Shown here one piece after another: positions 56,001-64,000 of a stretch of DNA of 64,000 bases. The notes under the pieces are model-generated. The model had not been told where the DNA came from, did not search any database, and saw only the letters and a program-made list of their open reading frames with translations. The stretch spans positions 24,357 through 88,356 of the forward strand of contig KN887597.1 of assembly GCA_000934455.1 (NCBI GenBank), given 5' to 3'. Each line of letters opens with the position of its first letter. Position 1 is the stretch's first letter. The position numbers were made by a program, and so were the translations under genes. This DNA is from Apostichopus parvimensis (Eukaryota; Echinodermata; Holothuroidea; Aspidochirotida; Stichopodidae).

Positions 56001-57133
56001 AAAGGTCCAATATATGGCTTTAGGTGATTGTTCCGGCTTAGCCAAGGGTTAAACTCGCTGTAGACTGCCTTTGGCAGAGATAGCATGATTCAGACAATAT
56101 CTGGAGGAACCTTACTATTCGGCTGATTAAATAATCTTGCTAATTTCCTTCAGGCGCGTAGCCAAGGGGGGGGCGAAGGGGGCGGCCACCCCCCCCCTTG
56201 AGCATATTTTTAAAAAAAAATTTGAATGTTTGTATGATATCGCTAGTAATTTCAAAAGAGAAAATGCTAAGATGCAACTTACAAGGCCTGGGAAGTGCCA
56301 TTTCCAGCGATCTGGGAGGCATTTTCAGCCAAAATTTTCTTGTACGCTTCGCGCCAACCATGGTGGCGCTATGCTTAGATAGTATGCAATGCCGTATCTA
56401 CGGCTCTGAAAATTTTTCTACATTTTCGCCCCCCCCTTGGCAAATTCCTGGCTACGCGCCTGATTTCCTTTCAATCATTATATGCAATCATAATATATAC
56501 ATTTCTTTACAGAAAATAAACATAATAATATACAAACTCGGCGACACTAAATCATGGCATTATAAGTTGGCTATAGAGCATGCATTATTTACCACACTTG
56601 TCTAACGATACACTTGTCTTACCTAATTTAAATCATTTTAACTGTTTTAGATGCTAAACTACCATCTTGAAATTGCAATTTTAATCAAGCTGTGTTTTTG
56701 CTTGAACATCCTCTGTACAGGGAATGAATTTGTGGTAATGTAACTTAGTTGCAGGCATAGCCTAGTTAGTTTGGTGGTTAGGATACACCTTCATGATTCA
56801 CTGAGTTTTTGACAAAAAAAAAAGAAATTGACGATTCGCGTTATGGTCTTGCATTACCTATCCTTCTACAGTGATAGTAGTAGGCTAGTAATACTACTGA
56901 GTACTACAACTGAAAAAATACACATTTTTAGTACCTTGTCGTGCAACTGCTACATTTGTCGTTGCACGACCCAGAGTCATATCGGCTTTGGTCTTACCCA
57001 AAGAAATAGTCGTGAATACAGAATTATGGGGTAAAACCAAATTTGACGCTTACCAGTGCCAGTTATTAACATTTGTAGCATCGGGTCTGTCCTCAACGAT
57101 CCACCTTGGATCACCTTCGCCCCATTTTGCCAT
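46858..57133 (-). CDS. AHSA1: AHSA1 (Aha1), activator of Hsp90 ATPase, complete
   Basis: Aha1 is a cytosolic co-chaperone that binds the Hsp90 dimer and stimulates its ATPase. The ten coding exons in transcript order are 57133-57054, 54826-54747, 54197-54087, 53423-53338, 52365-52249, 51705-51622, 50544-50401, 49736-49635, 47307-47256 and 47030-46858. Together they give 1,029 bp and 342 residues, against 338 in human AHSA1. The start MAKWGEGDPRWIVEDRPDAT is nearly identical to human and has a good Kozak context (AACATGG). The NVNNWHW motif important for Hsp90 stimulation is intact across the first splice junction. The N-terminal Aha1_N domain covers roughly residues 30-165 and the C-terminal START-like AHSA1 domain roughly 210-340. 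It ends FGLGASLF (human FGYGARLF). Confidence 0.97.
47256..47307 (-). CDS. AHSA1: AHSA1 exon 9
   Basis: The exon is 52 bp, phase 0 in and 1 out, between TCTCGCAG and GTGAGG. It reads ERKKQIVQRWRFKSWPD. Human has EKHIVMKWRFKSWPEG. It is too short for an ORF scan but certain by homology and phase. Confidence 0.93.
48150..49458. mobile_element. Helitron-like interspersed element (HINE-like), possibly with a hAT-like insertion
   Basis: Near the left side is a small palindrome GCACCAATGGTGC followed by AGAGCTCATACC. At the right side, an 8-bp microsatellite (GATAGAGT, about eight copies, 49350-49406) is followed by AGCTCACACCAGCATGCTGG, TATGAGCT, a strong hairpin, and then AAAAAGC. In between, segments of about 150-170 bp recur with TGACC-TTGA-C-CAAATTT, CCAAGTTTCAT and ACTGT-CGA-(C/T)GGAAGC. 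Core repeats, a microsatellite and a 3' hairpin are the layout of Helentron/HINE elements of invertebrates. Around 48203-48382 a hAT-like end (CACACCACTGG) suggests a second element inside. No ORF is present. Confidence 0.45.
49635..49736 (-). CDS. AHSA1: AHSA1 exon 8
   Basis: The exon has 34 codons, phase 0 at both ends, between TTTTACAG and GTAAGT. It reads RVRAFTRGDVTMELEPGGKF and then VLFDGNVSGTYVKL. Human has VQAFTHAPATLEADRGGKF and MVDGNVSGEF. The GGKF---DGNVSG block is the core of the AHSA1 START-like domain. Confidence 0.95.
50401..50544 (-). CDS. AHSA1: AHSA1 exon 7, start of the C-terminal domain
   Basis: The exon has 48 codons, phase 0 both ends, between TTTACAG and GTAAAG. It reads MVINTNSANVKKISDMGIGV, KIDTKVLTLQEEFKCSAEDL, YEVFTDPQ. 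Human has VGVKI-T-KITLKETF--SPEELYRVFTTQ. Confidence 0.95.
51622..51705 (-). CDS. AHSA1: AHSA1 exon 6, interdomain linker
   Basis: The exon has 28 codons, reading FSRGMILPSSKSSENSPSHQ and VAKTVKDK, with donor GTGAGA. Human has EFTQGMILPT and a low-complexity linker. The acceptor is read as TAGAG|TTTTCC to keep phase with exon 5. The closer-looking TTTGTAG two bases earlier would break the frame. Confidence 0.88.
52249..52365 (-). CDS. AHSA1: AHSA1 exon 5
   Basis: The exon has 39 codons, phase 0 both ends, between GCCAACAG and GTGGGT. It reads VTITVKTNTEEANKLKDMMR and KDGIKLIKEKLGDYIDSLK. It aligns with the end of the human Aha1_N domain (LMKEEGVKLLREAMGIYIST). Confidence 0.93.
53338..53423 (-). 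CDS. AHSA1: AHSA1 exon 4
   Basis: The exon is 86 bp, phase 1 in and 0 out, between TTTTGCAG and GTAAGT. It reads NLSGCDTKLSGKAEIPNLSD, ENDAEDVD. Human has YKGHVEIPNLSDENSVDEVE. Confidence 0.95.
54087..54197 (-). CDS. AHSA1: AHSA1 exon 3
   Basis: The exon is 111 bp, phase 1 in and 1 out, between TTTTGACAG and GTAGGA. It reads ECEVTEVSKLEGEASASNRK and GKLIFFYEWVLTLEWQ. Human has CEVTEVSKLDGEASINNRKG, KLIFFYEW. This is the strongest single match in the gene. Confidence 0.97.
54747..54826 (-). CDS. AHSA1: AHSA1 exon 2
   Basis: The exon is 80 bp, phase 2 in and 1 out, between TTTTACAG and GTAAGC. It reads TEKDASAWSKTKLKDLLLDL, KVVTSEG. Human has TERDASNWSTDKLKTLFLAV, QVQNEEG. Confidence 0.95.
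56143..56470. mobile_element. hAT-type MITE, copy B, with perfect target duplication
   Basis: The element is 56151-56462 (312 bp). The ends CAGGCGCGTAGCCAAGG and CCTGGCTACGCGCCTG are inverted repeats with one mismatch. Both sides carry the exact 8-bp target duplication ATTTCCTT (56143-56150 and 56463-56470). Internal blocks are shared with the element at 5054-5450. Poly-G and poly-C tracts lie just inside the ends. The intact duplication implies a fairly recent insertion. Confidence 0.92.
57054..57133 (-). CDS. AHSA1: AHSA1 exon 1 with the start codon
   Basis: The exon has 80 coding bases and ends in phase 2 at a GTAAGC donor. It reads MAKWGEGDPRWIVEDRPDAT and NVNNWHW, the last Trp being split by the intron. 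The ATG is at 57133-57131. Sequence upstream (57134-57180) is somewhat richer in CpG and likely 5' UTR. Confidence 0.96.
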
Positions 57134-58494
57134 GTTGCGCTTTCGTTGCGATGTGCTCACGTTGTGTAATGGGAAGCGTGTAACTTCACACTTTGTTGGA
57201 CATGATCAAACTATTGCAATCACTACTGTACATAGACTGGTATGGTATGGTACTGACGAGAATTTTCTGGAATGTCGTCTGCTAAACAGTGATAGTTGTC
57301 AATACACTGTGTGGCATACATATGGCTGTGTTGGTATACGGCAGGAATGATAAAACTAGAGAGTGTTTTGATTACTCCGAAATACAATAGAAAGTAGGCA
57401 GTAGTGAAGGGGCACATTGGAGCATTAAAGAGAAACTTATCCTGTTACACATGGTGACTAGCTTATAAAAAAATCCAATATTTCAACTTACTCTAGTTTC
57501 CAAGTAAGGCGTAAGAGCAGAGGTAAAGTGGAGAACTCCAACCCCCTTCCCCTTCCCCTCCACCCAACCCCCTCCCTCCACTGTTTAAAGTATTTCTATT
57601 TTAATTTGTTGATCATCAGCCCTATTTTTATTTGTGTCTTTTTGTGTCAAAATATCTCGTTAACAAAAATTCAACATCTTCGACATGAAATTAGACATTT
57701 TTCAAGATGAAAACTATAAATTCTAAAACAGAATGCCAAAATTTTCATATTTTTTGACATATCATGATTAAAAAAAAAATGAAAAGAAGTTTGAAATAAT
57801 TTGACTTTGAAATTGTTACTTTTAAATTCAATATGTGATACAAAATTCAGAATTTTGATCTAAAAGGTTGAAAATTCATGTTGGGAGAAGGGGAACAGGG
57901 GTCTTCTGTCACCCCACCTCAAGATATGATCGTAAGTTGAGACAATTGACTCAGTCGGGATTTTTGCTCTCAGCCGGGGAAGAATTAGACTAGCTACTAA
58001 AGAGAGTATACCATCCTGTTTCAAACCTCACCTAAGTCAGTCAAAGGAAATTTGGAATTTGCCCCTCAATCCCCCTACACCTTGGTAATCTATGCACGCC
58101 ACTGATGTGAAAAGTTAATCACTGTAATAATAAAGCAGTAGTCTTGTTCAAGTAATTTACTATAATTTTATCAGTTGAAATGTCAAATTGACAAGAGCTG
58201 AAATGTTTTGAGACAATCCATAGTGCTTGGGGTTCTGATGTGTCCAAAGGGGCAAAGGAATTTCCTTTTTAAAACAAAAAAATACATATGAAACAGATAT
58301 TTTGCACCATAATGTATTCCTTCACTTTCTTTTGCAAAGAAGAAAATACATACTTTGAATATCATTGACCAGTGCTATGGTCAGGTGGATAAAGGCAATA
58401 GTAATAGAAGCGATGAAACATTTTTGGAGATTTTGGTTTCGATGCCTGGCTGGCCAAAGTAAGGTGGGCTCTTTGTAATTCCACAATTTTCTCA

Positions 58495-58997
58495 TCTCTA
58501 TCCATCAGTACTCCATGCAGTTTAATACCTGTAATTATGCACTCTATCCATCCCTAATCCTTGCAGTTTAATCCAGTAATGCACTCTGTCCATCCCTAAT
58601 CCAAGCAGATTAATACCAGTAATGTACTCTTTCCATCCCTAATCCATGTAGTTTAATATCAGTAAAGCACTCTTTTCAACCCTAATCCATGCAGTTTAAT
58701 ACCAGTAATGCACTCTTTCCATCCCTAATCCATGCAGTTTAATCCAGTAATGCACTCTATCCATCCCTAATCCAAGCAGAGTAATATCAGTAATGCACTC
58801 TATCCATCCCAAATCCATGCAGTTTAATCCAGTAATGCACTCTATCCATCCCTAATCCAAGCAGAGTAATATCAGTAATGCACTCTATCCATCCCTAATC
58901 CCTTCAGTTTAATACCAATAATGCACTCTCTCCATCCCTAATCCATGCAGTTTAATACCAGAAACGCACTCTATCCATCCCTAATCCATGCAGTAAT
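58495..58997. repeat. 43-bp tandem repeat, about eleven copies
   Basis: The unit is CTCTATCCATCCCTAATCCA, TGCAGTTTAATACCAGTAAT, GCA, with variants AAGCAGAGTAATATCAG and length changes of one or two bases. Confidence 0.95.
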
Positions 58998-59374
58998 ATA
59001 CTAAAGTTAGACTCACTGAAAATATACCTTCCTGTAGAGATCATCCTCTACATCCTGAATTGACTTCCCTGTGCAATATGACAAACTAAATATTACGTAA
59101 TTCTGCAATCACGCCATGATTTAGAATCACACTTTTTAGAAATTCCTTTATTTATAGAGCTGCACTTTTTATTCAAAATGGAGGTTTGAATCCTTTATTA
59201 TGATCATTTGAAGTATTTTAATTTTCATAACCTCTTACATCTTTAATATTCTTTTAATCTGTCTCTATTCTAAGCACTTTAATTACTTATTTTTTGTTCA
59301 TATGTACAATTGATCCTATTTATAAATTTTATATAAAACTACAAAATGATTAACTTATGGACATATCTTTTAGA

Positions 59375-59480
59375 CCAGCAGTCTGAAAACTCTAAGGCCC
59401 AAGATCCAACACCTTCAATGACGACATAGCCACGACCCAGAATACTTTCTCGGAATGCATGGAAGCTAGCTTTAAATATG
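59375..59480. mobile_element. hAT end-like fragment (MER5-like)
   Basis: CAGCAGTCTGAAAACTCTAA, GGCCCAAGATCCAAC and then CCACGACCCAGAA resemble the CAG-GGTTCTCAA-CT-TT...CGACCC termini of hAT MITEs. Only one end is recognised. Confidence 0.35.
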
Positions 59481-59794
59481 AACTTGATATTAAACAAAAT
59501 AACTTGATCCTCCTCTGTCAGCATGCTTCAAAAACTGTAAATAATTTTTTGAAGTTAAAGCAACATTCTGTGGCTGGGCATAGTTTCGAATAGGAAAGTA
59601 TATACAGAATATCATCAATATTCATGAAGTACTTTGCTCTCCCATGACGCTTCAATTTACGATTACTTTCTGACCATCATCATCATCATCATTTGGTCAG
59701 CCTTCTGACATTCTCCAGAAAGGTTATCAAGCAAGATAATACTCTCCAAGTTCAAACATCACAAACAACCTCATTTAATTTCTCTCTTGGAGGG

Positions 59795-59876
59795 GATTCA
59801 ACCAAACCCCCCCCCCCCACAGGAGCATGCTTCAACAACCCCTGGACCTAAACCCCTCCTTTATAAAAGCCTGAAT
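59795..59876 (-). mobile_element. hAT end-like fragment, CAGGGGCAGATTCAGG type
   Basis: On the minus strand it begins CAGGGGCAGATTCAGGCTTT and continues into a poly-G tract. The piece at 63557-63680 begins with the similar CAGGGGTAGATCCAGGG. They appear to be ends of one MITE family. Confidence 0.45.
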
Positions 59877-60129
59877 CTGCCCCTGTTCAACAATACATGC
59901 AATCTTTCATCAGCCACATGAATCTTTTCATGACAACCTTATCTCTATAATTATTGAACAGCATTTTGGTATCCCCAAAAAATCCCTCTCTAGACAGTTG
60001 TATTTTACCAGGACTAAAATGAATACAGTGAATGATAACCGGAGACCTCTGAATTACTGCTGATATCTTCTCTAAGTTGAGTTCTCTTGAAAACAGATCT
60101 GATATAGCTCTCCTTAACCACATCTACAA

Positions 60130-60382
60130 TTAACTGTCTTTAACTTGTTCTCTCTGGAACCAACCTTTCTCTCTAAAGTACCACAGGAAGGCAGCAATAA
60201 GTCCAACTGGCTTTTGGAGATTGTTGTCCCATAAAAAACCATCTGCTTCATGTTTGGGTAATTCTATAACTTCTATAGCCTCTCCTTCTTGCGGAAGTCC
60301 TCCACCAGTTGATGATTTCAAGGAGTCTGTCACTTCAGCGTAGAATAGCATTTGTCGGCTGCCAGTCATACCAACACTACTC
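60130..60382 (-). CDS. NUDT14: NUDT14 last exon
   Basis: The exon is 253 bp, phase 2 in (AG|G gives Arg), and ends in TAA. It reads SSVGMTGSRQMLFYAEVTDS, GGGLPQEGEAIEVIELPKHE and then KPVGLIAAFLWYFREKGW. Human has GLTGSRQTMFYTEVTD, GGGL-EEGELIEVV-LP and KTLGVIFGVSWFL. The acceptor is CTTTACAG. Confidence 0.95.
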
Positions 60383-63300
60383 CTGTAAAGACATTACAAA
60401 TTTTATTTTATATCATATTTTTAAACATTTTTTAAACATGCTCGTCCAACGAATTAATTTTAACACTAATATGAGTCAGAGTAAGCTAATTGGAGGCAGT
60501 GTTTTTTCATACCATATTTAATGCCTATGATTTGAAAGTCGGCAGTTTTCATATAACTTTAGTACGAATAAAGAGACTTTTTACACTCTTTTTTTTTTCT
60601 TTTCTTTTTTGACAGGAGACAATCTAAAAATTGTAAAGCTACAACAATTTTAGAAAATTGCCATTTAGCAAAATTTTATGAACCATTAGAACATTTTCTT
60701 TCTTCAGTAAGATTAGTATCCATTTATTATTGAATTAATAAATGATACCGTTAAATTTTAGTATTGGTTGGTATTTCCCCAATTCATTTTATTGTGTTCC
60801 TACATTCTCGTAGATGTTAAGTGTGTTTACCGACATACACACATTTTAGTTTTGTTTCTTGTTGTTTTTCTTACTTCGTTTCTTAGGAATATATAAATAT
60901 ATATTTCCATAAATAAATTGGTGTCATGTACAAGTGATTATGGGGACCATAACAATTCATGCAAGGTTCATAAAGTACAAGCTTTTCAAGCAAATGAGTT
61001 GTGAAATGTCCTTTCACTATCTCCTTGCACAAAGAAGAATTTTTCAGTAGAGGTTGTTCACAAATGGTACTAATAATAATATTCAGCAGTTATTTTTACG
61101 ACGCTTAAGCGACCACTAATGTGGGAGAAGCCCGCAAGGGGCTTATGGATTACAATTCACACGTCCGGTGGCTTCCAATTCAACATTCTAACTTTTCAAT
61201 TTAGAAAGTCATTTCAGACGGACAACCTGTAGATTGCTCTTGGATGAAAAACCAAGCTTACTGTGACCCGGCCAAGTCGAACCCCGAACCTCCCGATTGC
61301 TAAGCCTCGTTGCCTCAAATACTTTATTCTCCTTACCTAACATTCATCATCTCTTTGATTTTATCTAGAGGCACATCATAACCGGTTTCTTCCAAAATTT
61401 CTTCCTTAGCTGTTTCCCTCAGTCCTAATTTTTTGTCCACTATACCAGCACAGAGTTCATAGCTCAAGCCTGACATACCTGGGTGCTCTACGGTATCGAC
61501 ATTTTGTCCTTCGGTGACAGCATTAGCATTGACTGCAAAGATAGCTACAACACAAACACAGAAAAGGTCATCGAAATGCCAACAATGGAATTGTAGTAGA
61601 CTATAGTTTCATATTAATTGTTTGTCATCACACCAAAACGACTGAACCTCCCAGCCTACGCTATGGTGATATACGTCACCAGGCTTCATTCATTCTTGTA
61701 TATATCTCAGCCACTTGCCTTACAGTTATCCTATTGAATAGACGTGTGCTTAAACCGGCTAGCTCAGTGTTATTGTATGTTCTTGTGGTTCTCTCATACC
61801 GGAATCACCACAGGAATATTGAAAAAGGTAATTTGTAACATAAATAATTTTGACCAGTATCCTTAGCTGAAATTCTGTATTAAACCGCAGCATACCATCA
61901 AAAGATTATATATATTTACTAAAATGTCTAGTCCTGAACCTCACTGGAACCAAGTCCACCGAGGAGACATGTAAGTACTATCTGTTTAGTGATAGGGGTT
62001 CCATATTCTCTAAAAATATATAGTTTTTTTTTTTATATATATAAAGTTTGACCACCTCTATTGAACACTGTATATTAAATGCTCAGCAGACAATATATTT
62101 GTATTCTTCAACTTTCTGTGTTTAACGAACGAACACTTAACCTCCAAAATTGTAGGGAGGCACCCAAGCCTAATTTTCTTTTTCCTTTCTAACATAGTAT
62201 AGATTTCTGATTCAGAAATAAATGTATTTATGTCTTTACTGACAGTAAAGTATATATTTAAATGTTAGTTTCTCTTACCTGGTCTAAACTGTCTGACAAG
62301 TATGAATACTTCTCTGTCTGTGTTGTAAAGTAAAACAGCGACACTGCATAGAAAAATGACGGTGAGAAGAAGAAATGACTAATTTACAAAATTTGTAAAA
62401 ATTATTTTGTTTCTCATCAGTTGACAAACTTATCGGAAAGTGTTGAAAAGAGGAGAACTGGTTGGCAAAAATTCAGGAGCAGCCCATATAATATACAGTA
62501 ACCATTGAGAAACCAAAGAAAAAGGTAGAATCTTCCCCCAACCCCCTACCCCCCCCCCCCCTCTTATCCTCCAGTTTTGTGAGGAAAAAAGTGAAAGACA
62601 CTCAAAAGGATTTTAAATGATAAGCTCTTTGAATAAATTAAGTAAAAAATTATAAGGAAAAAATTCTTGTTGTTACTATCCTCCCAAGAGAGATAATCTT
62701 GTCAAGGTTTACACAAAATATGTCTGCTTTACAAACCCAACCACCATCTTTAGCTATAAATATGAAAGAAATCTGAGAACTACTTTTCCAGACAGCGAAG
62801 CAATATTGTTCCATTTGAGAGATATCATAATTTAAATGTCTTGTCTGGTAGCTGTGATGTCACAGTGCCACTAGGATACGAAACTTTTTACTTTCTTTGT
62901 TTTTCTTTCTATTTTTTCAAGGGCAGAAATGCGAGCAGTATTGACAATGAAACCAATGCCATCATTAGGTCATATTGAAAGGTTAAATATGTTAGATACA
63001 ATATTTGCAAAAACATCTCCATTTAATACAGAAAATAAACCAAGAAACTAATAAACAAAGAAAAACATGAATAATTGAAGCCAATGTGGCTCAATGATGT
63101 CATACTTAGACTTGATCAAGTCTCCCTCCTTCAGTTTGTGTGAAGAAACACTAAATCTGTGATATATGTTTGGGGAAGTTGTTGTTCATGACAATTATGT
63201 CACACAGACCAATATTTATGTTATGTCTCGTTTAAGGATTCTGTCTGTGAAAGTAACAGGGCTACAGAAAATGTTGACATCTGTCTTGGAAGTTCATTTA

Positions 63301-63398
63301 TAGGCAGATACTGTCAGATAAAATAACAAAGAATCAAGAGAGACATGTACATACCTATCATGTACCTTCAAATAATCCCAAGTTTTAGAAACATCATT
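60130..63398 (-). CDS. NUDT14: NUDT14, UDP-sugar pyrophosphatase (Nudix), 5' partial
   Basis: NUDT14 hydrolyses UDP-glucose (and ADP-ribose) to glucose-1-phosphate and UMP. Exons in transcript order are 63398-63355, 62343-62279, 61544-61337 and 60382-60130. They are phase-compatible and give 189 residues and a TAA stop. Human NUDT14 has 222, so about 30 N-terminal residues are missing and lie past the window. Matches as I recall the human protein: VHDSVAVLLYNTDREVFILV with RQFRP; ELCAGIVDKKLGLRETAKEE; TGSRQMLFYAEVTD; GEAIEVIELP. The Nudix helix ends EEILEETGY. The canonical first Arg of the REUXEEXGU motif is Glu here. Confidence 0.93.
60383..61336 (-). other. NUDT14 last intron, 954 bp
   Basis: It holds a T-rich tract near 60580-60612 and a SINE-like element (61091-61320). 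Confidence 0.7.
61091..61320 (-). mobile_element. tRNA-derived SINE-like repeat, third family
   Basis: On the minus strand the head reads TGAGGCAACGAGGCTTAGCA, ATCGGGAGGTTCGGGGTTCG, AC, with a B-box-like GGGTTCGACTT. The body carries AGCAATCTACAGGTTGTCCG and CGGACGTGTGAATTGTAATC. No second copy is visible in the window, so the limits are estimates. Confidence 0.45.
61337..61544 (-). CDS. NUDT14: NUDT14 exon with the Nudix box
   Basis: The exon is 208 bp, phase 1 in and 2 out, between TTGTAG and GTAAGG. It reads IFAVNANAVTEGQNVDTVEH, PGMSGLSYELCAGIVDKKLG, LRETAKEEILEETGYDVPLD and KIKEMMNV. ELCAG-VD and EE-GY are the NUDT14-type Nudix signature. Confidence 0.95.
61545..62278 (-). other. NUDT14 intron, 734 bp
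   Basis: AT-rich sequence with poly-T and TATA patches near 62020-62042. I see nothing else. Confidence 0.7.
62279..62343 (-). CDS. NUDT14: NUDT14 short exon
   Basis: The exon is 65 bp, phase 2 in and 1 out, between CTATGCAG and GTAAGA. It reads VAVLLYNTDREVFILVRQFR, P. Human has [20 protein letters not shown], PA. Confidence 0.93.
62740..63260 (-). repeat. dispersed repeat family X, copy 2
   Basis: The reverse complement matches 21480-22130 in an ordered set of blocks: GGTCTGTGTG; TTCCCCAAAC; AGATTTAGTGTTTCTTC; AGACTTGATCAAGTCTAA; TGACATCATTGAGCCACA; GTGACATCACAG; GATATCTCTCAA. It lies within a NUDT14 intron. Confidence 0.6.
63355..63398 (-). CDS. NUDT14: NUDT14 first visible exon
   Basis: The exon is 44 bp, phase 0 in and 2 out, between TTTGCAG and GTATGT. 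It reads NDVSKTWDYLKVHD, with the split Ser codon completed by the next exon. Human has KSWDFMKTHDS. The upstream exon that would hold the start codon is not found before the window ends. Confidence 0.88.
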
Positions 63399-63556
63399 CT
63401 GCAAATAAGAGAATAGAAATACCTAGTAAGTACAATTTTCTTGTGAAAAAGAAAAACCCTCATTATCAAAAAAAAGTACACTAGTATCCCAAGCACTCTC
63501 AAAATAGAAGTACATACTGTACTGTAATGTTTAGCGACAGGTTATGACAAAAACCA

Positions 63557-63680
63557 GGGGTAGATCCAGGGTTTTGAAAAGGAGGAGGTGTGGCCCTATT
63601 GTCCGGGGCATGACCCTAAGGTCTTAGCAGTTGAATCCCATGTAAGAGGTGTGGGGGACTTCCCCCAAGAAAAGAAAAAC
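63557..63680 (+). mobile_element. hAT end-like fragment, CAGGGGTAGATCCAGGG type
   Basis: It begins CAGGGGTAGATCCAGGGTTT and is related to the minus-strand end at 59876. The second end is not identified. The remaining sequence to 64000 shows nothing else that I can name. Confidence 0.45.
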
Positions 63681-64000
63681 GAGACTTTCAGATGGGAAAT
63701 GGTGCATTCTTATTTCTGAGATATCTAGGCTATACCTTAGGTCTAAAATTAATGTACATATTGACACCAAAGTTTGCTAGTAACTGCTTCTACTTTTTGT
63801 GTGGGGTTTTACAACTCCCCCCGACAATCCACACCTGAAAAATGTGGAAAGTGTAAACTTGTATGCTCTTCTGGTAGCAAAGAATGATGACCTACTACAA
63901 TGCAATAATTATGGAAAAAAAAATTTCAAAGCAAGTTCAATGATTAACATTTACCACAAAAATTTCACAGAAATCAGGTCTCTGTGCTAAATATAATTTA

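Larger units (their letters stand above)
47031..57053 (-). other. AHSA1 introns, contents
   Basis: Nine introns. The ones at 47308-49634 and 54827-57053 are the longest. They hold a Helentron/HINE-like repeat (48150-49458) and a hAT MITE (56151-56462), respectively. The rest are AT-rich. A homopolymer/TAA patch lies near 52600-52632. I see no nested gene. Confidence 0.7.
57134..60129. other. intergenic region between AHSA1 and NUDT14 (3.0 kb)
   Basis: It should contain the AHSA1 promoter (near 57134-57400) and the NUDT14 3' UTR. I see no TATA box I would trust. It holds a 43-bp tandem array (58495-58997), a hAT-like end at about 58030-58106 (CACGCCACTG) and two further hAT-like scraps (59375-59480, 59795-59876). 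ORFs over it are unsupported. Confidence 0.65.

Noticed and set aside
56140-56605. Overlapping ORFs on both strands
   Set aside because: They lie over a non-coding hAT MITE. No transposase motif is present.
1-64000. A new defence or multi-gene system
   Set aside because: The only genes I can support are nesprin, AHSA1 and NUDT14, all known animal genes without a shared pathway.

Overview
This is a piece of an animal nuclear genome. Genes are split by introns with GT-AG ends, the DNA is AT-rich, and there are many tandem and interspersed repeats. A run of 435 N bases (40161-40595) marks an assembly gap. The three genes are animal genes with close vertebrate counterparts. The tRNA-derived SINEs and hAT-type miniature transposons fit a marine invertebrate deuterostome such as an echinoderm, but that placement is inference and nothing here proves it.

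Region 1 (1-41846, + strand) is the 3' end of a nesprin gene (SYNE1/SYNE2 family). Thirteen exons between 537 and 35852 keep one reading phase across every junction. They encode about 1,050 residues of spectrin-like repeats plus an acidic, Ser/Pro-rich linker. A final exon at 41630-41846 carries the KASH domain: a membrane segment and a luminal tail ending YTNGPPPT. The KASH exon is too short and lacks a suitable start codon to appear in a simple ORF list, so it had to be read by eye. At least one linker exon between 35852 and 41630 is not placed, and the assembly gap lies in that interval.

Region 2 (41847-46857) is the interval between two convergent genes. It holds a small TTAA-flanked repeat and AT-rich sequence.

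Region 3 (46858-57133, - strand) is a complete gene for AHSA1 (Aha1, the Hsp90 ATPase activator), with ten exons and about 342 residues. Region 4 (57134-60129) is intergenic and holds a 43-bp tandem array and transposon fragments. Region 5 (60130-63398, - strand) is the last four exons of NUDT14, a UDP-sugar pyrophosphatase of the Nudix family. Its first exon or exons lie beyond the window.

The genes do not form a pathway: nesprin anchors nuclei to the cytoskeleton, Aha1 is a co-chaperone, and NUDT14 hydrolyses nucleotide sugars. Their human relatives SYNE2, AHSA1 and NUDT14 all map to the long arm of chromosome 14, so the linkage may be an old chromosomal association. I found no new multi-gene system. 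The points most worth checking are the KASH exon and the missing linker, a candidate acidic cassette exon at 28030-28089, several hAT families (one keeping a transposase C-terminus), and minisatellites that fill nesprin introns.
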